Assembly: GCA_963971285.1 (NCBI GenBank)
Contig: OZ020261.1
Coordinates: forward strand, 1,798,001 to 1,862,000
Length of the DNA: 64,000 bases
Source of the DNA: Astropecten irregularis
Lineage: Eukaryota; Echinodermata; Asteroidea; Paxillosida; Astropectinidae
Direction of reading: 5' to 3'
Shown: one piece after another, positions 39,801 to 52,342 of the stretch
Layout of the letters: the number at the start of each line of letters is the position of its first letter
Position numbering within the stretch: position 1 is the stretch's first letter
The notes under the pieces: model-generated
What the model was told of the DNA's origin: nothing
Seen by the model: the letters and a program-made list of their open reading frames with translations, nothing else
Database searches by the model: none
Program-made: the position numbers and the translations under genes

Positions 39801-39982
39801 AAGCAAACAATCTTCAGAAGATAGCTACGGCGTTCCATAAAAACGAATTTGAAAAATACCATGTAAAAATGGCGCCTAAAGACGCGTCCACGAGCAGGCA
39901 ATGCGACATTTTTTTTATTACCGGTATATCTATGGTCTCTGTGCCCATTTTTATGGAAAAAAATTATCTTTTCTTCAAAAAA

Positions 39983-41458
39983 TGTGAGTAAACCTTGTCA
40001 TTATTGGAATCTCCAATTCTCCCTTGCCTTGGTCCATAGCTGGGTGCATGAGACATTTTAGGATAGTTTTGGAGGTGAAATCACAGGATTTTGACTCAGG
40101 GTAGAGGCAAAATGGAGCTCTTGCCACTGCAAACAAGGTACTTGGACCCTACTATCGCCAGATCAAAATGTTAAAAAAGGCGATAGGGTCCAAGTTTCTC
40201 GGACTAGGGCTACGATCGTCGAAACTGGACAATCAACGTGGGGATTGTGGGTTGACGGGTCCTAAAACTATAAAGGAAAGGAAACTACTTTTTGAAAAGT
40301 AACTTACCTACATATACTTTGTTGGTCTCCTCCTCTATATTAACAAGGTTAAATTTTTGGAAAGAGTGCAGGGCTTTGATTTTTGAGGGAAATTATGGGG
40401 TTAAAACTGTAACCAAGATTGTAACATTTCACCGCCGCACGGACAGCCGCAGACGAAAATAGTCTGGTTTCCACTCTGACATTTTGAGGACTCTTGATCT
40501 GTTTGGTCTGGGCACTAGACTAACCAGACAAGACAAAATGGCCTCACATGATCAGACGGTCTGTTTTAAAGTTTACAAGAAGCGCGTAAGAAAATTGATT
40601 TTTAACCCTGAAATGTTTAACAAATTTCGTCAATCTAGGCTTTTAAGGACCTAGGAACATTTGCTGAAAGTTAAAAATATCATTTTGATGAGTAACTGTT
40701 AGAAGTTAGTTCAGAGCCAAAAAAATCAATGTGTTTTGGGATCCCGTCACCCCACAATCGCCATAAACGTTACAGTTGAGTTGGGCCTACACTAGTCCGA
40801 GTAACTTGGACCCTAAAAATCGCCTTTTTTAACATTTGGACATGGTCTGGCGATAGTAGGGTCCAAGTACCTTGTTTGCATTTTGGTTGCAAGAGCTCCA
40901 TTTTGCAATGTTTTGCCTCTACCCCGAGTCAAAATCCTGTGATTTCACCTCCAAAACGATCCCAAAATGTCTCATGCGGCCAGCTATGGACCAAGGGAGA
41001 ATTGGAGATTCCAATAATGACAAGGTTTACTCACATTTTTTGAAGAAAAGATCATTTTCCCCTAAAAATGGGCACAGAGACCTCCTATAAAATGAGCACA
41101 GAGTCCGTTGGTCGGCCATCTTGGTTTTTCAAATTGTACACTTGTACCCGGAAAAAAATTAGGGAAAATATGATCTTTTCTTTAAAAAATTTGAGTAAAC
41201 CTTGTCATTATTGGAATCTCCAATTCTCCCTTGGTCCATAGCTAGCTAGCTCTGAGCTGGCCGCATGAGATATTTTGGGATCGTTTTGGAGGTGAAATCA
41301 CAGGATTTTGACTCAGGGTAGAGGCAAAACATTGCAAAATGGAGCTCTTGCAACCAAAATGCAAACAAGGTACTTGGACCCTACTGTCGCCAGACCATGT
41401 CCAAATGTTAAAAAAGGCGATTTTTAGGGTCCAAGTTACTCGGACTAGGCCTACACTA
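39983..41458. mobile_element. Large compound inverted-repeat element
   Basis: An arm at about 39983-40206 (CCTTGTCATTATTGGAATCT ... GGTACTTGGACCCTACTATC) recurs inverted at about 40793-41058 and again direct at about 41165-41458. The first pair encloses a segment (40260-40640) related to 4740-5340. No transposase frame found. Confidence 0.8.
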
Positions 41459-42045
41459 CAAAGATCAGAATTGCAGAAGCCCTGCCCTCGATTCTTTCCA
41501 CAAATTTAACCTTGCTAATATTGACAACATATTTAGGTGAGTTAGTTAACTATCGAGGCCATGTCTCAAAATACAAATCTTTGTGAACTAGTTTTAATGC
41601 ACAAATGCTGCAACTTTAGTGTAGGCCGCGCCTACTTACCTGCTTACGTCCGTCCGAGTCACCCATGTGTTGACAAAAGTCGGTCATCAATGAATGACAT
41701 CATAGGAAACTGTAGAAAGTGCGTTCACCCCGGAAGTGGCCAGTTTCTAAACACTGGCTTTGCTACGGAGCTCTGAAAGTGCCATTCAACTTCATGAAAT
41801 GAAATTAATTTGTTGGAACCAAATTATTGTAGGTCTCCAGTTTTAATTTTTACTTCACGAGATTTTAACACTCCTTTTAAATTTTTATCTTTGAATTATT
41901 TCTTTTCAATGCATAGAAACATTCATAGGGCCGATATAAATGGAAAGAACAAATTTAATATGACGTTATTGGTTCAACCGAATGAGAACCGAGGGTAGTG
42001 ATTGGTTAACGGTCAGTCCAAAATGGCGGAAAGGTAAGCTACCCA

Positions 42046-42155
42046 CAGGTCTGAGTCTAGTCTGGTTCCCAGACAAAAGAATCTCCCGACTAATGTCTGT
42101 CAATTCAAGGATTTTCTAGGTTCCGTTTTGGGCAGGGAACCAGACTAGTCTGACT
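42046..42155. mobile_element. MITE, TIR AGTCTGGTTCCC
   Basis: Ends AGTCTAGTCTGGTTCCCAGA and GGGAACCAGACTAGTCTGAC are inverted; a related copy is at 53275-53373. Confidence 0.78.
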
Positions 42156-42496
42156 CTTCTGCAATGTCCGCCGCCATTTTGGTTTACATTTTGCAAAAAC
42201 ATTTTACGAAAATGAGTTACACTATTCCCTAAAACCTCAGCTTAATTGGCCTTCAGCTTTCGGCTCCATTTCTTACATCCATTTTAACCCTATAACCCTA
42301 CCTCCTGCATACAACAGTTTACCACATGGTTTTTCCTACAGAAAGTATGGTATCCTGAATACCACAATACACCATAGTGTGGTTTGTGTGGTAATGCATG
42401 GTTTATGATCCAGTTCCCCTGTGGAGACTGTACGTGGTAATGTGTGGTAAATTCAGAGGGTTGGGGTTAATCACAAAAGAAGATTTTGGGAACGGT

Positions 42497-42662
42497 TTCA
42501 ATAGCGTTACGCACTAATGACGTCACAAAATCCCCGGATGTCAGACAAACATTGACTCACACACGTAGTGTTCATGGACGCGCACATCCACACACGTTTG
42601 CATGGTTGCAATGTTTGTCTGAGATCCGGTACTATGTTTAGCGCAATTGCGGAGAGCTATTA
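42497..42662. mobile_element. Second copy of the AATAGCG MITE
   Basis: Shares AATGACGTCACAAAATCCCC, TTTGCATGGTTGCAATGTTT and GTCTGAGATCCGGT with the copy at 7369-7516. Directly abuts a GAGCC-ended MITE. Confidence 0.8.
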
Positions 42663-43011
42663 AAGTAGATACTCTGTTTTGAACAAGAAAACAGAGCTCC
42701 AACCTCAGGGAAAAACCAAGACCAGTATTTTCAGCTTTTAGATGATAGAACCCAAGCCCAAGCCGTGGTTTCGTAAAGGGCCTATGGGCGGTTTGAAACG
42801 GAGGCTCAGGCTCCAGCTCTGACATCCATGTGCTGAAAATGTAAGTTGTAGTTTTTCATTGAAGCTGAAACTGTTTTCCTTTTCAAACCAGAGAATCTAC
42901 TTCAGAACCGCAGCCAAAAGCCTCTTTTTTTGATACCTGTTATTTAAAAATTGATTCATGAAATGGAGCCGAAGTCTGAGACTGAGCCTCTATTTCGTAA
43001 ACGCTCTATGT

Positions 43012-44014
43012 TTCTGTTAATTAAGAGTGCCGTTACTGGTCACATGAGGGCGCTATGATATCAACTTTCAAGAAAATGAAAATTAAACTATGAATAATTA
43101 TATGCAGCAATATATCACCAATTTATTTCATTATCCGTCACTTCCAATTTTTACACATTACAAAAATGACAAAAATACATAATAAGTCAGTATATTAAAT
43201 AAAACCGGTAAAAATATATATATACCCCTTAAATTTCAAGTAAAAAGTCATTTAATTTAGCATTAATAAATGATTTGCTCAACTGGTCATGATTATATAA
43301 AAACATGACACATTATGCATATAAAGAGAATTTAAAGCCGAAATAATACAAAAATAAATGGATACATGTAAGTAGAGGGTAGGAATGCATAAAAGTCGTT
43401 GGTCGTTGTTTTGTTTTTAGTGATTTTTGGCCCGATTTTTCAACAACTGAATAGTTACATATCTTCATCAAGAACCAAATGAAATGCTAGGCTCACACAT
43501 ATAAGGCCTAAAAAATGGGTTTTTATTCTGAAATGTTTGAAAGTCGGCAAAAAAATATTTAAAAAAATAAAAAATAATCGACCGACCGACCCAAAATTTT
43601 GATTTTTCCTCGTGAGGGCAACACAACAATTTTTTTTTTTAGGCCTAATCAGCAAAAAGGAAAATACAATATACTGTACACTGTAATTACAGTGCACGAG
43701 TGCAAACCAGCACATGAACATAATACTGTAAGTGTCAAAGTGCACAAACTTGAAAGTTGTTAAAATAGACATTCACATATGACGTATGATGAAACGCACT
43801 AGACTATGGAATATGACTTTCAGACAACTAAATAGGGCACTAGCTGGCCCAATGTTTCGGACATAATACTCTGATCATCTTCAAGGGATTGCGATTCCAT
43901 AAAGGTAGGTGGGTTGATGATAGTTTTTGGTGGGATGGGAATTTCAAGTGTGGCATGTCTTTTAATTCTACAGTGTGTTAACGCTGGTTATCTATATACT
44001 CATCAAAAGTCATC
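43012..44014. other. Intergenic DNA, no gene seen
   Basis: AT-rich sequence with one half copy of the GTTGTGTTGCCCT element. Frames are short and show no recognisable protein. Confidence 0.5.
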
Positions 44015-44415
44015 ACAACCGACTTGCAATGACTTGTGATGACTTATAGGTTGTGACTATGTACTTGTTATGACTTGTGATTGCTTAAGATGGCTTACGA
44101 TGGCTTGTGATGACTTGTAATGTCTTAAGATAACTTGTGATGACTTGTGATGACTTGTAATGGCTTAAGATAACTTGTGATGACTTGTGATTGCTTAAGA
44201 TGACTTGTGATGGCTTGTGATGACTTGTAATGGCTTAAGATGACTTGTGATGACTTGTGATGGCTTGTGATGACTTGTAATGGCTTAAGATAACTTGTGA
44301 TGACTTGTGATGACTTGTGATTGCTTAAGATGACTTGTGATGGCTTGTGATGACTTGTGATGACTTGTGATGACTTGTAATGGCTTAAGATAATTTGTGA
44401 TGACTTGTGATGACT
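44015..44415. repeat. 10-bp simple satellite (TGACTTGTGA)n
   Basis: About 40 ten-base units TGATGACTTG / TGGCTTAAGA with a visible longer rhythm of TTAAGAT-bearing units. Intergenic between PGAP4 and the EF-hand gene. Confidence 0.92.
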
Positions 44416-44419
44416 ATTT

Positions 44420-46015
44420 GAAATATTCCCCAGGACATTTTTCCATTTGACAGAGGCAGTACCCTTACAACATAAAAGTTGTCTTTCAAAAAACAACTTC
44501 CAGTCCTTATCACTTCTAAACCACTACCAACTTAGGACCAATATCAGAAACCTGCTTAATCTAAAAAATGTTTAAGCATAAAAACCTTTCACAATAAAAT
44601 CTATGTGTCAGCTTAAAACAGAAACCCGCCTGATTAATATGCTTATAAATACAGAATACAAGTCCAAACTAAAAGGCAATAAACATAGCACAGCGCTTTG
44701 AGGTTGAAAATCCTGTTTTTATCAAGCAAGAATTTTCATGCTAAGCAGATTTTGATAATGGTCCCTGATTTGAAGTTCCAATGAATGCTAGTGTTGAGAA
44801 AATTTGATTTAACATTAAAACAATAAGCAATTTGTGAATTAAATCTGAATAGTATCTGGTACACAGGCTTGTTTCTATGCATATAAACACACCAATTTGA
44901 ATTTCCCGGACTTAAGACTCTGTTGCTATATCACATGATTTGGGGCAAGCTTTTGCTTGGTTACATAGCAGACGTTGTGCACCAATGCACTGTTCATAAT
45001 GGATAAGAACGGCACAAAGGAACCAGTCCATTCCAGAGATGGGTATCGCTACGCAGTTCAGCTATGTAAATGTATACTAAAATCTACTACCCGTTTAGAA
45101 ATATCCTACAAAAACAACCATTTAACAAATTTTTTTAAAAGAGTTACATATACAAATTCTAAAAGAAATTTTACTATAAAATTTAAGATAATAACAGGGC
45201 CATGATAAGTTTGCAAACAAGATTTCTGAAAGAACAGGCCACAGGACAAGTTTTCTGTATTGAATGAATTTGCATTATTTCCACAATGACTCCAATATAA
45301 AGTTTTGTTTCTCTGACCAAAATATTTCTTTGTTTTGGTTTGACAAATGTTATAAAACTACATTTTTGGCAAAGTTAGAGGAGCAGAAATTGACAATGAC
45401 ATGAGGTAAATGCTGCGTTCTGGTGGCGAGAACTTTTTACTGCTACACAACAGGAATTTAGCAACTTTTGTGAAGTATCCATAGTCATAACTTGTGGAGA
45501 GAAACTTAAATACTTGTTAGGCCCAGCTACTGGAAAGCCTAGTCAGGTCTGGGCTTTGTGAGCTTTTGCCTGGGGTCTGGGGCTTCTATAATCCCTAGCC
45601 TTGAACTATCAACTTCAAGCTCTGGGTGTCCTGGATCATAGTTGGTATAAACCTAATTGACAAGTTGAGTACACATTGATCAAGGACAGTATCCAGAAGC
45701 CAGGTTTCATTGATTTGAAGCAGCTCTATACATGTAGGCCTTATTCATGGCGCATCCATTTTGTCACCTTCCTTGTATCACCTTCGGAAAAGATAACACC
45801 AACTCTAAAAATAAAACGGGTACCAGACTATTTTTGAATCCAAGCCTCGGTTTGATTGCACTGCTTTGCAGGATGGATGCACTGTGAATAAGGCTGATTG
45901 TCGTGAAGTTCAGGGTTTAGTATACAAGAGAAGGATTTCCGACCTGAGCTAGGCCAGTGTTTTTCAGTGGCTGGGCCTGAACAGTATCAAAGTCCCTCTC
46001 CCTTAGTGGACTGAC
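44420..46015. other. 3' flank of the EF-hand gene, no separate gene seen
   Basis: Contains no convincing frame or repeat. The part nearest 46034 is probably the EF-hand 3' UTR; no clear poly-A signal was picked out. Confidence 0.45.
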
Positions 46016-46033
46016 GTGATTATGACAGCGTGT

Positions 46034-46504
46034 TTACTTAGGAAGCCAGTTGAGATAATCCAGAAATTCAGAGAAGGAGACCGTGCCATCCCCGCTCTTG
46101 TCGATGGTCTTCAAGTGAGAGTCAAGATGCTCTCGTTTGGCGCCGACAGAGAGAAGGAAGGCATCAACCTCAGACTTCTCCAAGACCCCGCTGCAATCTT
46201 TGTCAAGCTTCTTGAACATCTCCACAGCCTTACGGACGAGGAAAAAGCGGGATTTGTCATCGATCAAGGAGAAGTGGTCTCCGCTACGGATCCACTGGTA
46301 GAACTCCTGAAAGGTAACCTTCTGGTTGCCATCCTTGTCCGTGAGCATCGCAAAGGCTTCTGCCTGGACCTTGGTCATGCCCAAATCCTCCTGGGAGAAA
46401 CTCTTGAATTCCTCAGGGTTCAGGGCTCCACTCCCATCCTTGTCGTACTTGTTGAAGAGGCTCTGCAAAACCACCTTTGGCACGTCTTGATTGAAATAAC
46501 TCAT
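46034..46504 (-). CDS. Four-EF-hand calcium-binding protein
   Basis: A 156-residue protein with four canonical EF-hand loops: residues 21-32 (DKDGSGALNPEE), 56-67 (DKDGNQKVTFQE), 101-112 (DKDCSGVLEKSE) and 135-146 (DKSGDGTVSFSE). Each has Asp at position 1 and Glu at position 12, so all four should bind calcium. There is no signal peptide or membrane segment, so it is probably a cytosolic calcium buffer or sensor of the calmodulin/calbindin-like superfamily; I cannot assign an orthologue. Nine bases upstream of the ATG is a clear acceptor (TTTATTTCTCAG at about 46514), so the 5' UTR is spliced. A strong donor (GGGTAAGTT) at 47578 may close the non-coding first exon. Confidence 0.9.
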   Translation of the reverse strand: MSYFNQDVPKVVLQSLFNKYDKDGSGALNPEEFKSFSQEDLGMTKVQAEAFAMLTDKDGNQKVTFQEFYQWIRSGDHFSLIDDKSRFFLVRKAVEMFKKLDKDCSGVLEKSEVDAFLLSVGAKREHLDSHLKTIDKSGDGTVSFSEFLDYLNWLPK

Positions 46505-46549
46505 GACTGGTGCCTGAGAAATAAAACAAACATTACAAAATTGTAAGCA

Positions 46550-46672
46550 AGCTTGGGTCTCCTGATGAGGACTAGAGCGGGCTAGTCAAAACATTGAGAC
46601 CTTACGAGAAGTGCAAACGAAATAGAAGTGTGAAAGACCCGAAAGTATGAACGAATATTACATGGTGTTTCC
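46550..46672. mobile_element. Short relative of the AAGGTCTC element
   Basis: GGTCTCCTGATGAGGACTAG, CATTGAGACCTTACGAGAAG and ACGAATATTACATGGTGTTT match the right half of the element at 9.1-9.6 kb. Just upstream of the EF-hand gene's coding exon. Confidence 0.75.
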
Positions 46673-47411
46673 GCAAAACTCGATCCACAAAAATTCCACA
46701 TACCAATTGTCACCATGCAAAGCCTCAAATCTTTCTTTTGGTAGCATACCGAAACAGAAATCTTCACAGATTACCAATAATTTAGGGTATAAAATCACAT
46801 CCTATTCAAATTTTTCTGCCAGAAATGCTGTATCTATCCAGAAAAGAGTACAACCAATAGACTAAAACAATTTTGAATCTTTAGATTTCAAAATACCATC
46901 AATGGACATTTTTCACTGTTTTCTCAAAAAGTGGGCACCGTATGGGACTGGTAATATACGACAGAACATTACATTATTTTTGTTCTTTTTTACTGAAATA
47001 TTGGAGACATTTCTTCAATCTAGGATTTTAATTTAGGGAGCGGGACTCAGGAACATTTGCTGAAAGTAAACTAAAATATATCGTTTGGGATCACTAGAAA
47101 TAAGCTATACCAAGGGCCTGTTTGTATATGGCGAATCCTGCATGTAGTGCATATCCGGATCCCGTTTTAGTGTACCCTGCATAGGACGTGGATCCCAAAA
47201 TCAGGGATCCTTTGCATTAATCAAACAGGCCCCATTAAGTTGCTTTCCTTTCCCAACCATGATAACTGTCTAGGCCTAGTTTTATTTTTAGAAACCACTT
47301 GTTGTCCTTTCCTTTTGGGAACCACTTGTCCATAATTACCGAAAATGTATAATCTTTCCCAGAACAGAATTAGAAGGAAAAACTAAACGCTCAGTCAGTG
47401 TTGGAAAAGGG

Positions 47412-47524
47412 GGTTCCTGAAGTTTAGTACACTCAGGTTAGCTGGTACCCAGCTTCTACTCACCTAAATTCTAGGTGAGTAGAAGCTGGGTACCAGCTAA
47501 CTTGAGTGTAATTCAGGAACCCCG
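47412..47524. mobile_element. Uninterrupted copy of the palindromic element
   Basis: Arms GGGGTTCCTGAAGTTTAGTA and reverse meet at CTAAATTCTAGGTGAG. It matches the outer arms of the interrupted copy at 3.85-4.23 kb. Confidence 0.8.
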
Positions 47525-47578
47525 AAATTGATTATTTCCTTCCTCCACGAGGATGCAGTTGCAGCAAGTTGAACTTAC

Positions 47579-47720
47579 CCCGAAACAGAACTGTTACAAA
47601 ACAAAATGAACAGTTTCTGACGCAGTTACAAGCCGGAAGAAATCCTAGTTTCCCGTTGTCCTGATTTTGAACTTAGTGCAACCTCCAGAAAGTACTCTAA
47701 ACTACGAGAAAAAGAACTAC
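47579..47720 (-). other. Possible non-coding first exon of the EF-hand gene
   Basis: On the minus strand, sequence in this interval ends at a consensus donor (G|GTAAGTT at 47578) and contains no long frame. It lies about 1.1 kb upstream of the EF-hand acceptor at 46514, in unique-looking DNA between repeats. Inference from splice-site quality and position only; the 5' end is arbitrary. Confidence 0.35.
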
Positions 47721-48231
47721 AAGAAACCAGGAAGTGAGGCCCAGTTCAGGAAATAAAATGGCCGAGTGACCGAATTAAATGGCTACGTCTTGGAGTTGTA
47801 CACTGGTCTACCTGGCCTACGAGAAGAGGCTGCAGCCGTTGCCAAAGCCGTAGCCAGTTGATAGAGCGGCCTCAATAGTTCAACCGCTTCCAGCCGCCGC
47901 AAATAATTATTCATAGGGCCTTTACGAAACCAGGAACCAATTTCATAGAGCTGCTTAGCTTAGCACGAAAATTTTCTAAGCATGACATTTCTGTCTTAAT
48001 AAAAACAGGGTTAACAACCAAATTTCCATGTGTTGTGTATCACTTGTGATTGTTCTTTGGCTACGTTGTTCGCTTAAATGAAATGTTTAACGGTAGTTTG
48101 TTTTATTGGGCAAGACATTTTTGTGCTAAGCAAAATTTGTGTGCTTATCAGCTCGATGACACTGACCCCTACTGCACTGGTCCACACGTTCCCAATTATT
48201 AGTATGTAAAGTCTGCAATATATTGTTAATG

Positions 48232-48490
48232 ACTACGTTAGGGGGAAACGGTTTGCATTAATAGTCGACGTTAGGGGGAAATCGGCTGTTAGGGGTAAAT
48301 TTCCACTTCCCCCTAACGTTTTCATTACCTTTTAAAGAAACATTTTTATTGTCCGTTTTTTGATATAAGATGGAGAATGCTCCTATTAGGAACATATATC
48401 AATTTCAAGTCGATCGGTTTGGGGATTATTTAGAAATAGATAAATAAAGTTTGTGCATGACCCTATGGGAATTTCCCCCTATCGTTGTTG
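48232..48490. mobile_element. TIR element, GGGGGAAA type
   Basis: Left GACTACGTTAGGGGGAAACG, right ATTTCCCCCTATCGTTG, plus internal inverted copies at about 48269 and 48314. The interior aligns with the element at 58151-58408. Confidence 0.8.
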
Positions 48491-49199
48491 TTAGAGTTAT
48501 TATTATAATTATAATTATTATAAGACAAATGAGGAGAAAGACTCACCCTGTATAATTTGTATTGCAATCAGTAAAGAAATTTTCCTCATTAGGTATTCAA
48601 ACATGGGCGTACGTAGATCACGGAATTTCATTTCGTATTATAGTATAATTATCTGTATTTGTGCACAAACGTATAATTATATAAGACCCAGCTACAGGAT
48701 CACCCCCTAGTTCTGAGGACTTGTCTACACTGTATGTACTGCATTCAAAGCTCGAATTAAGAATATCACCCTGGCTTTCATAAAGCTGACGAATAGCTGG
48801 CGAGTATTGTGAAGCCCTGGCTGGCAGAGTCTAAAAGAATTGGGCAAGAAGCCTTCGAGATCCAAAACCATGTCTTTGTTAATAATATTGTCACTAGTAC
48901 CTTCAGGGTTGGCAACTTCCTCGAATAAGCATCAGAGTGGTAATGCCGCTTTCAGAGCCAAGTCTGTCATCTTGAGCAACCATGGAAGGATTTACCTGCG
49001 TGAAGAATTCCTTGGAACTAAAGGACGACAACTCCTTGTAATCATCTGATGAAAATGTAATTATGAGACGAGTTCTCATCAGATCCTACCACCATTCAGT
49101 TTATCCATCAGAAATCGGATCACCTTTCTCATTTCTGTAAATAGAGGAATAATGGAGAATCTCAGTTCTTGAAGCAAGAGGAGTCGATACTCCTCCAGC

Positions 49200-49960
49200 G
49201 CAAGTATGTCCAACTTCTGGCCCCGTCACGCGTCGCGACGACGCGTCGTCCCGTCACTAATTTAACGAACGATACAGTGGCGCCTTGGTGCGAGGGCGCA
49301 CCACTGATGGTAGTGGATGAATAATGTGCTTGTTCATCGTCAGGATGGAGGGTGTAGTAGTCCTCTGGTGGTGGGCAACACCTAACGATTCTGGAGAGGC
49401 TGGTGTCGATGGGAACCACTGGGATGGAAATCCCAGGGGTTGGAAACATCTCCCGAGTTTGTAACCGTGGGGAACTGGGACCTGCCCCAGGGACGTGGCT
49501 GGGCTACAAAATGTCTGGGAGCCGGGATTCCTGCACCAAGCGGGCCGACCCAGCGAGCCGACCCAGGGCACTGCTGGGCGTTTCCTTTGCCGATGAGTGG
49601 TGCCGCTGGCAGTCCGATCTGGCTTGGATAAAATCTGCTGCTCGCTGAGGACCTTGAGTCGCCCGATGGAGAAGCATAGCTGGATGAAGTCCACGGCCTC
49701 GGACCTGGAAGGGAGTCTGCGTTGGGTTTTGAGCATGACGTCCCTCCACCCGAACTGACTCACCCCATAACGGTGCGGACGCATGGCGGTCCGTCAAGGG
49801 CTTTAGGCGACCCTTCGCCAGCCTGACGTACAGGCCCTTCTCCCTTGCCAATCTCTCTCGTGACCAAAGCTATCCATAGATGATGGAGGTTCGTGGATTT
49901 GGAAAAGGCGAGAGGTAGACGTTTCTCTCAAAGTACGGTAAACTCGACTGAGTCGACTCC
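49200..49960 (-). other. GC-rich open region, possibly a decayed transposon gene
   Basis: Minus-strand frames of 175 codons (49257-49784) and 115 codons (49504-49851) overlap in a block whose base composition is richer in GC than its surroundings. The sequence HRYGVSQFGWRDVMLKTQRR loosely recalls LINE ORF1 or gag-like proteins, but no motif is certain. I do not recognise a cellular gene. Confidence 0.25.
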
Positions 49961-49996
49961 AACTTGTGGCACTACATTGTATCCAGGTCGTGTATT

Positions 49997-50446
49997 AAAG
50001 GGGTCTGGGCTTGAAACTAGTTCGCGACTCCAGATTTTGCTGGTTGCAGAGACGCCTCAGAGACGTCTCCTGAATAACGGAGTCCCCAAGCAGTCTAGTC
50101 GCAAAAGGTTTAAACAATCATGTAATTCGACAAGATCTTTAGGAGACTTTTTCCAGTCTCCGCGACGTTCCCGAGACGTCTCCATCAATTGCGGCGGCGT
50201 CGCGGAGAATAATTGTATCCGCGACGTCTCTGATACATCTGAGACCTTTTAAGGCCGTATCTCACAAAAATGAGGCGTCACTGCGACGTCTCTAACTTAT
50301 CAGTCGCGGAGACGTCTCCAAAAAATCAAACATGTTTAAACTTCTTGGGACTGCTCGGAGACTCCATTATTTTCAGGAGACGTCTCTGCAACTAGCAAAA
50401 TTTGGAGTCTCGAACTAGTTTGAAGCCCAGTGAGATACCCCCTTTG
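49997..50446. mobile_element. 450-bp foldback element rich in GAGACGTCTC
   Basis: Arms CTTGAAACTAGTTCGCGACT ... AGACGTCTCCTGAATAACGG and the inverted counterpart to CGAACTAGTTTGAAGCCCAG. Multiple AGACGTCT palindromes (each an overlapping CpG) lie in the centre. Confidence 0.85.
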
Positions 50447-51415
50447 CGAACAACGTGATCAAATTGCAACACAACAGTAAAAGACGACCCAGCATCGATC
50501 CGAGCATGCAGGGGTCACACGTAGAAAGATTATCTTCAGCTCAAATTAAGACGCTAGTCTTTGAGCTGTGGATACAATCAGCTTCGAAGGGTGGTCAGAT
50601 TGCAATACTTAACGAATTCAGGAACAAGACAGGATAAGTTTGTCTGGAATTGGCGAAATAATTAGGTTTGCGAAGCCATAATCAATTTTATGTAGTGCAC
50701 CAAGTAGCTTCGGTCCGCTAATAGATAATATATACCAATAAAGGCGGTTTTAACTTACGGTCGAGGTTGAAACACTCTTTCCAAGTTCGTAAGGTGACTC
50801 TTCTTTTCCCTGTCAAAACGCAGTGTCCATACTGAGCAGAGGCCTCATTAAAGAGGCCAAGCCGCGATTTTGAAAAAGGGTGATTAGGGTATAAACCAGT
50901 ACATATTTTCCCACAGGCAGCCATGCAAATTTAAAAAAATACCATTAAAAACCAATTTTGGAGAAGATTACAGCTTTAATTTATTTTGCCAAAATGGCAA
51001 ATAAATCTCACATCTTAATTAGCATCTTCGTTTCTTTTCAAAGGATAACCATTGACTTTTAAGTGAAAATTTCATGCCCAAAATATCCCCAATAAAACTG
51101 CCAAGTGGTACGCTTCTGCAAAATGGCAAAAGTAGAGCGACTTTAGGGCCCGATACGAATTCATCTAAACAGCTCAAAGGTGAAAGTCCAAACGCTGGAA
51201 AGACAGTTCTATCGTTTTTTCCCCCACAAGACTTCACAATCACGTTTCAACAAAGGCTTTAAAATGTTTTGAGAATGAAATAAATAATAAAATTGACCTC
51301 GCGAAATGATTTTGGCCTATTTTAATACTCATCCGTACCATTAAATCCAGCGATCAGACACGAAATAGCGCCCTCTTTCGGTAGCAGCTCGTAAAATGAC
51401 ATCTTACGTTTTCCA

Positions 51416-52245
51416 AGGCCCTTTTACGAAACGATGGATTAGGCTTGGGCTTAGGCTCCGTCATCTACAAGTTGAAAATACAGGTGAGGAATTTTCCCTG
51501 AGGTTGAAGTTCTGTTTTCTTGTTGGAAACAGAGTATGTACTTCAAAACCGTACTAGACCATATGATGAAAGTATGAATAGGGTCATTTTTTGAAATTTG
51601 TGATACCCACCTTGGCACCACACAAAATTTGGTCCGTAGGGGGTTTCAAATGTGCTGATTCCAAATATGATTGTTGCTATTTCAAAAAATTGCACATTTC
51701 AATAATATATGCATATTAATTATGTGTCACTAATTAACTAACGAAAACGAATACAATTAGTCTCATTTGCTGGTTTACATTAAAACAAATCGTCAAAAAT
51801 CATTCTTTTTCATGTAAATATGGTTGAAATGTAGTTTTTTTTTTAATTGAGATTTAGGGGGCGGAGTCACCATCCCCCAATTTAATTATTTTTCTAATAT
51901 GTGAAAGAGGACGAACATCCAATGTTTTCATTGGTGTAAACGGGTGAAACCGATGACGTCATGCCAATATAGCGTGTGTTTCAGGATCGCAAAAACATCG
52001 TCAAATTTTATTTGTTTATGAGGAAATGTCAAATGTGCAGGTATTTTCAATAGCAACATCGTGTTTTAATGATAATATATTATTGTCCCTAATATAATGT
52101 CAAGATTATTTGGTGCTGAGGTGGATATCACGTTTGTGAACGTTTTCAGCGATTATCCTATGGTCTATACCTGTTACTTTAAAATGGATGTAAGAAATGG
52201 AGCCGGAGCCGGAGCCTAAGCCTCCGTTTCGTAAAGGCCCCTAGT
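51416..52245. mobile_element. GAGCC-ended MITE carrying a ~630-bp nested element
   Basis: Outer ends CCCTTTTACGAAACGATGGA and CCTCCGTTTCGTAAAGGCCC. The interior at about 51548-52176 starts TAGACCATATGATGAAAG and ends ATTATCCTATGGTCTA (short inverted ends), flanked by TAC on both sides. Confidence 0.7.
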
Positions 52246-52342
52246 TTGACCACGGAGGAAGAAAATGACTTCCTCCAGTCCATGGTTTGACCAAGGCTTT
52301 CGAGGTCACGTGATTAAAATGCGTCTTCCAATATTGGTCAAT

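Noticed and set aside
43980-44420. Telomeric repeat tract or CRISPR-like array
   Set aside because: The 10-bp unit TGACTTGTGA is not a telomere repeat, and there are no unique spacers; it is a simple satellite.
46016-46546. 176-codon plus-strand frame over the EF-hand gene
   Set aside because: Complement of four intact EF-hand loops on the minus strand; no domain of its own.
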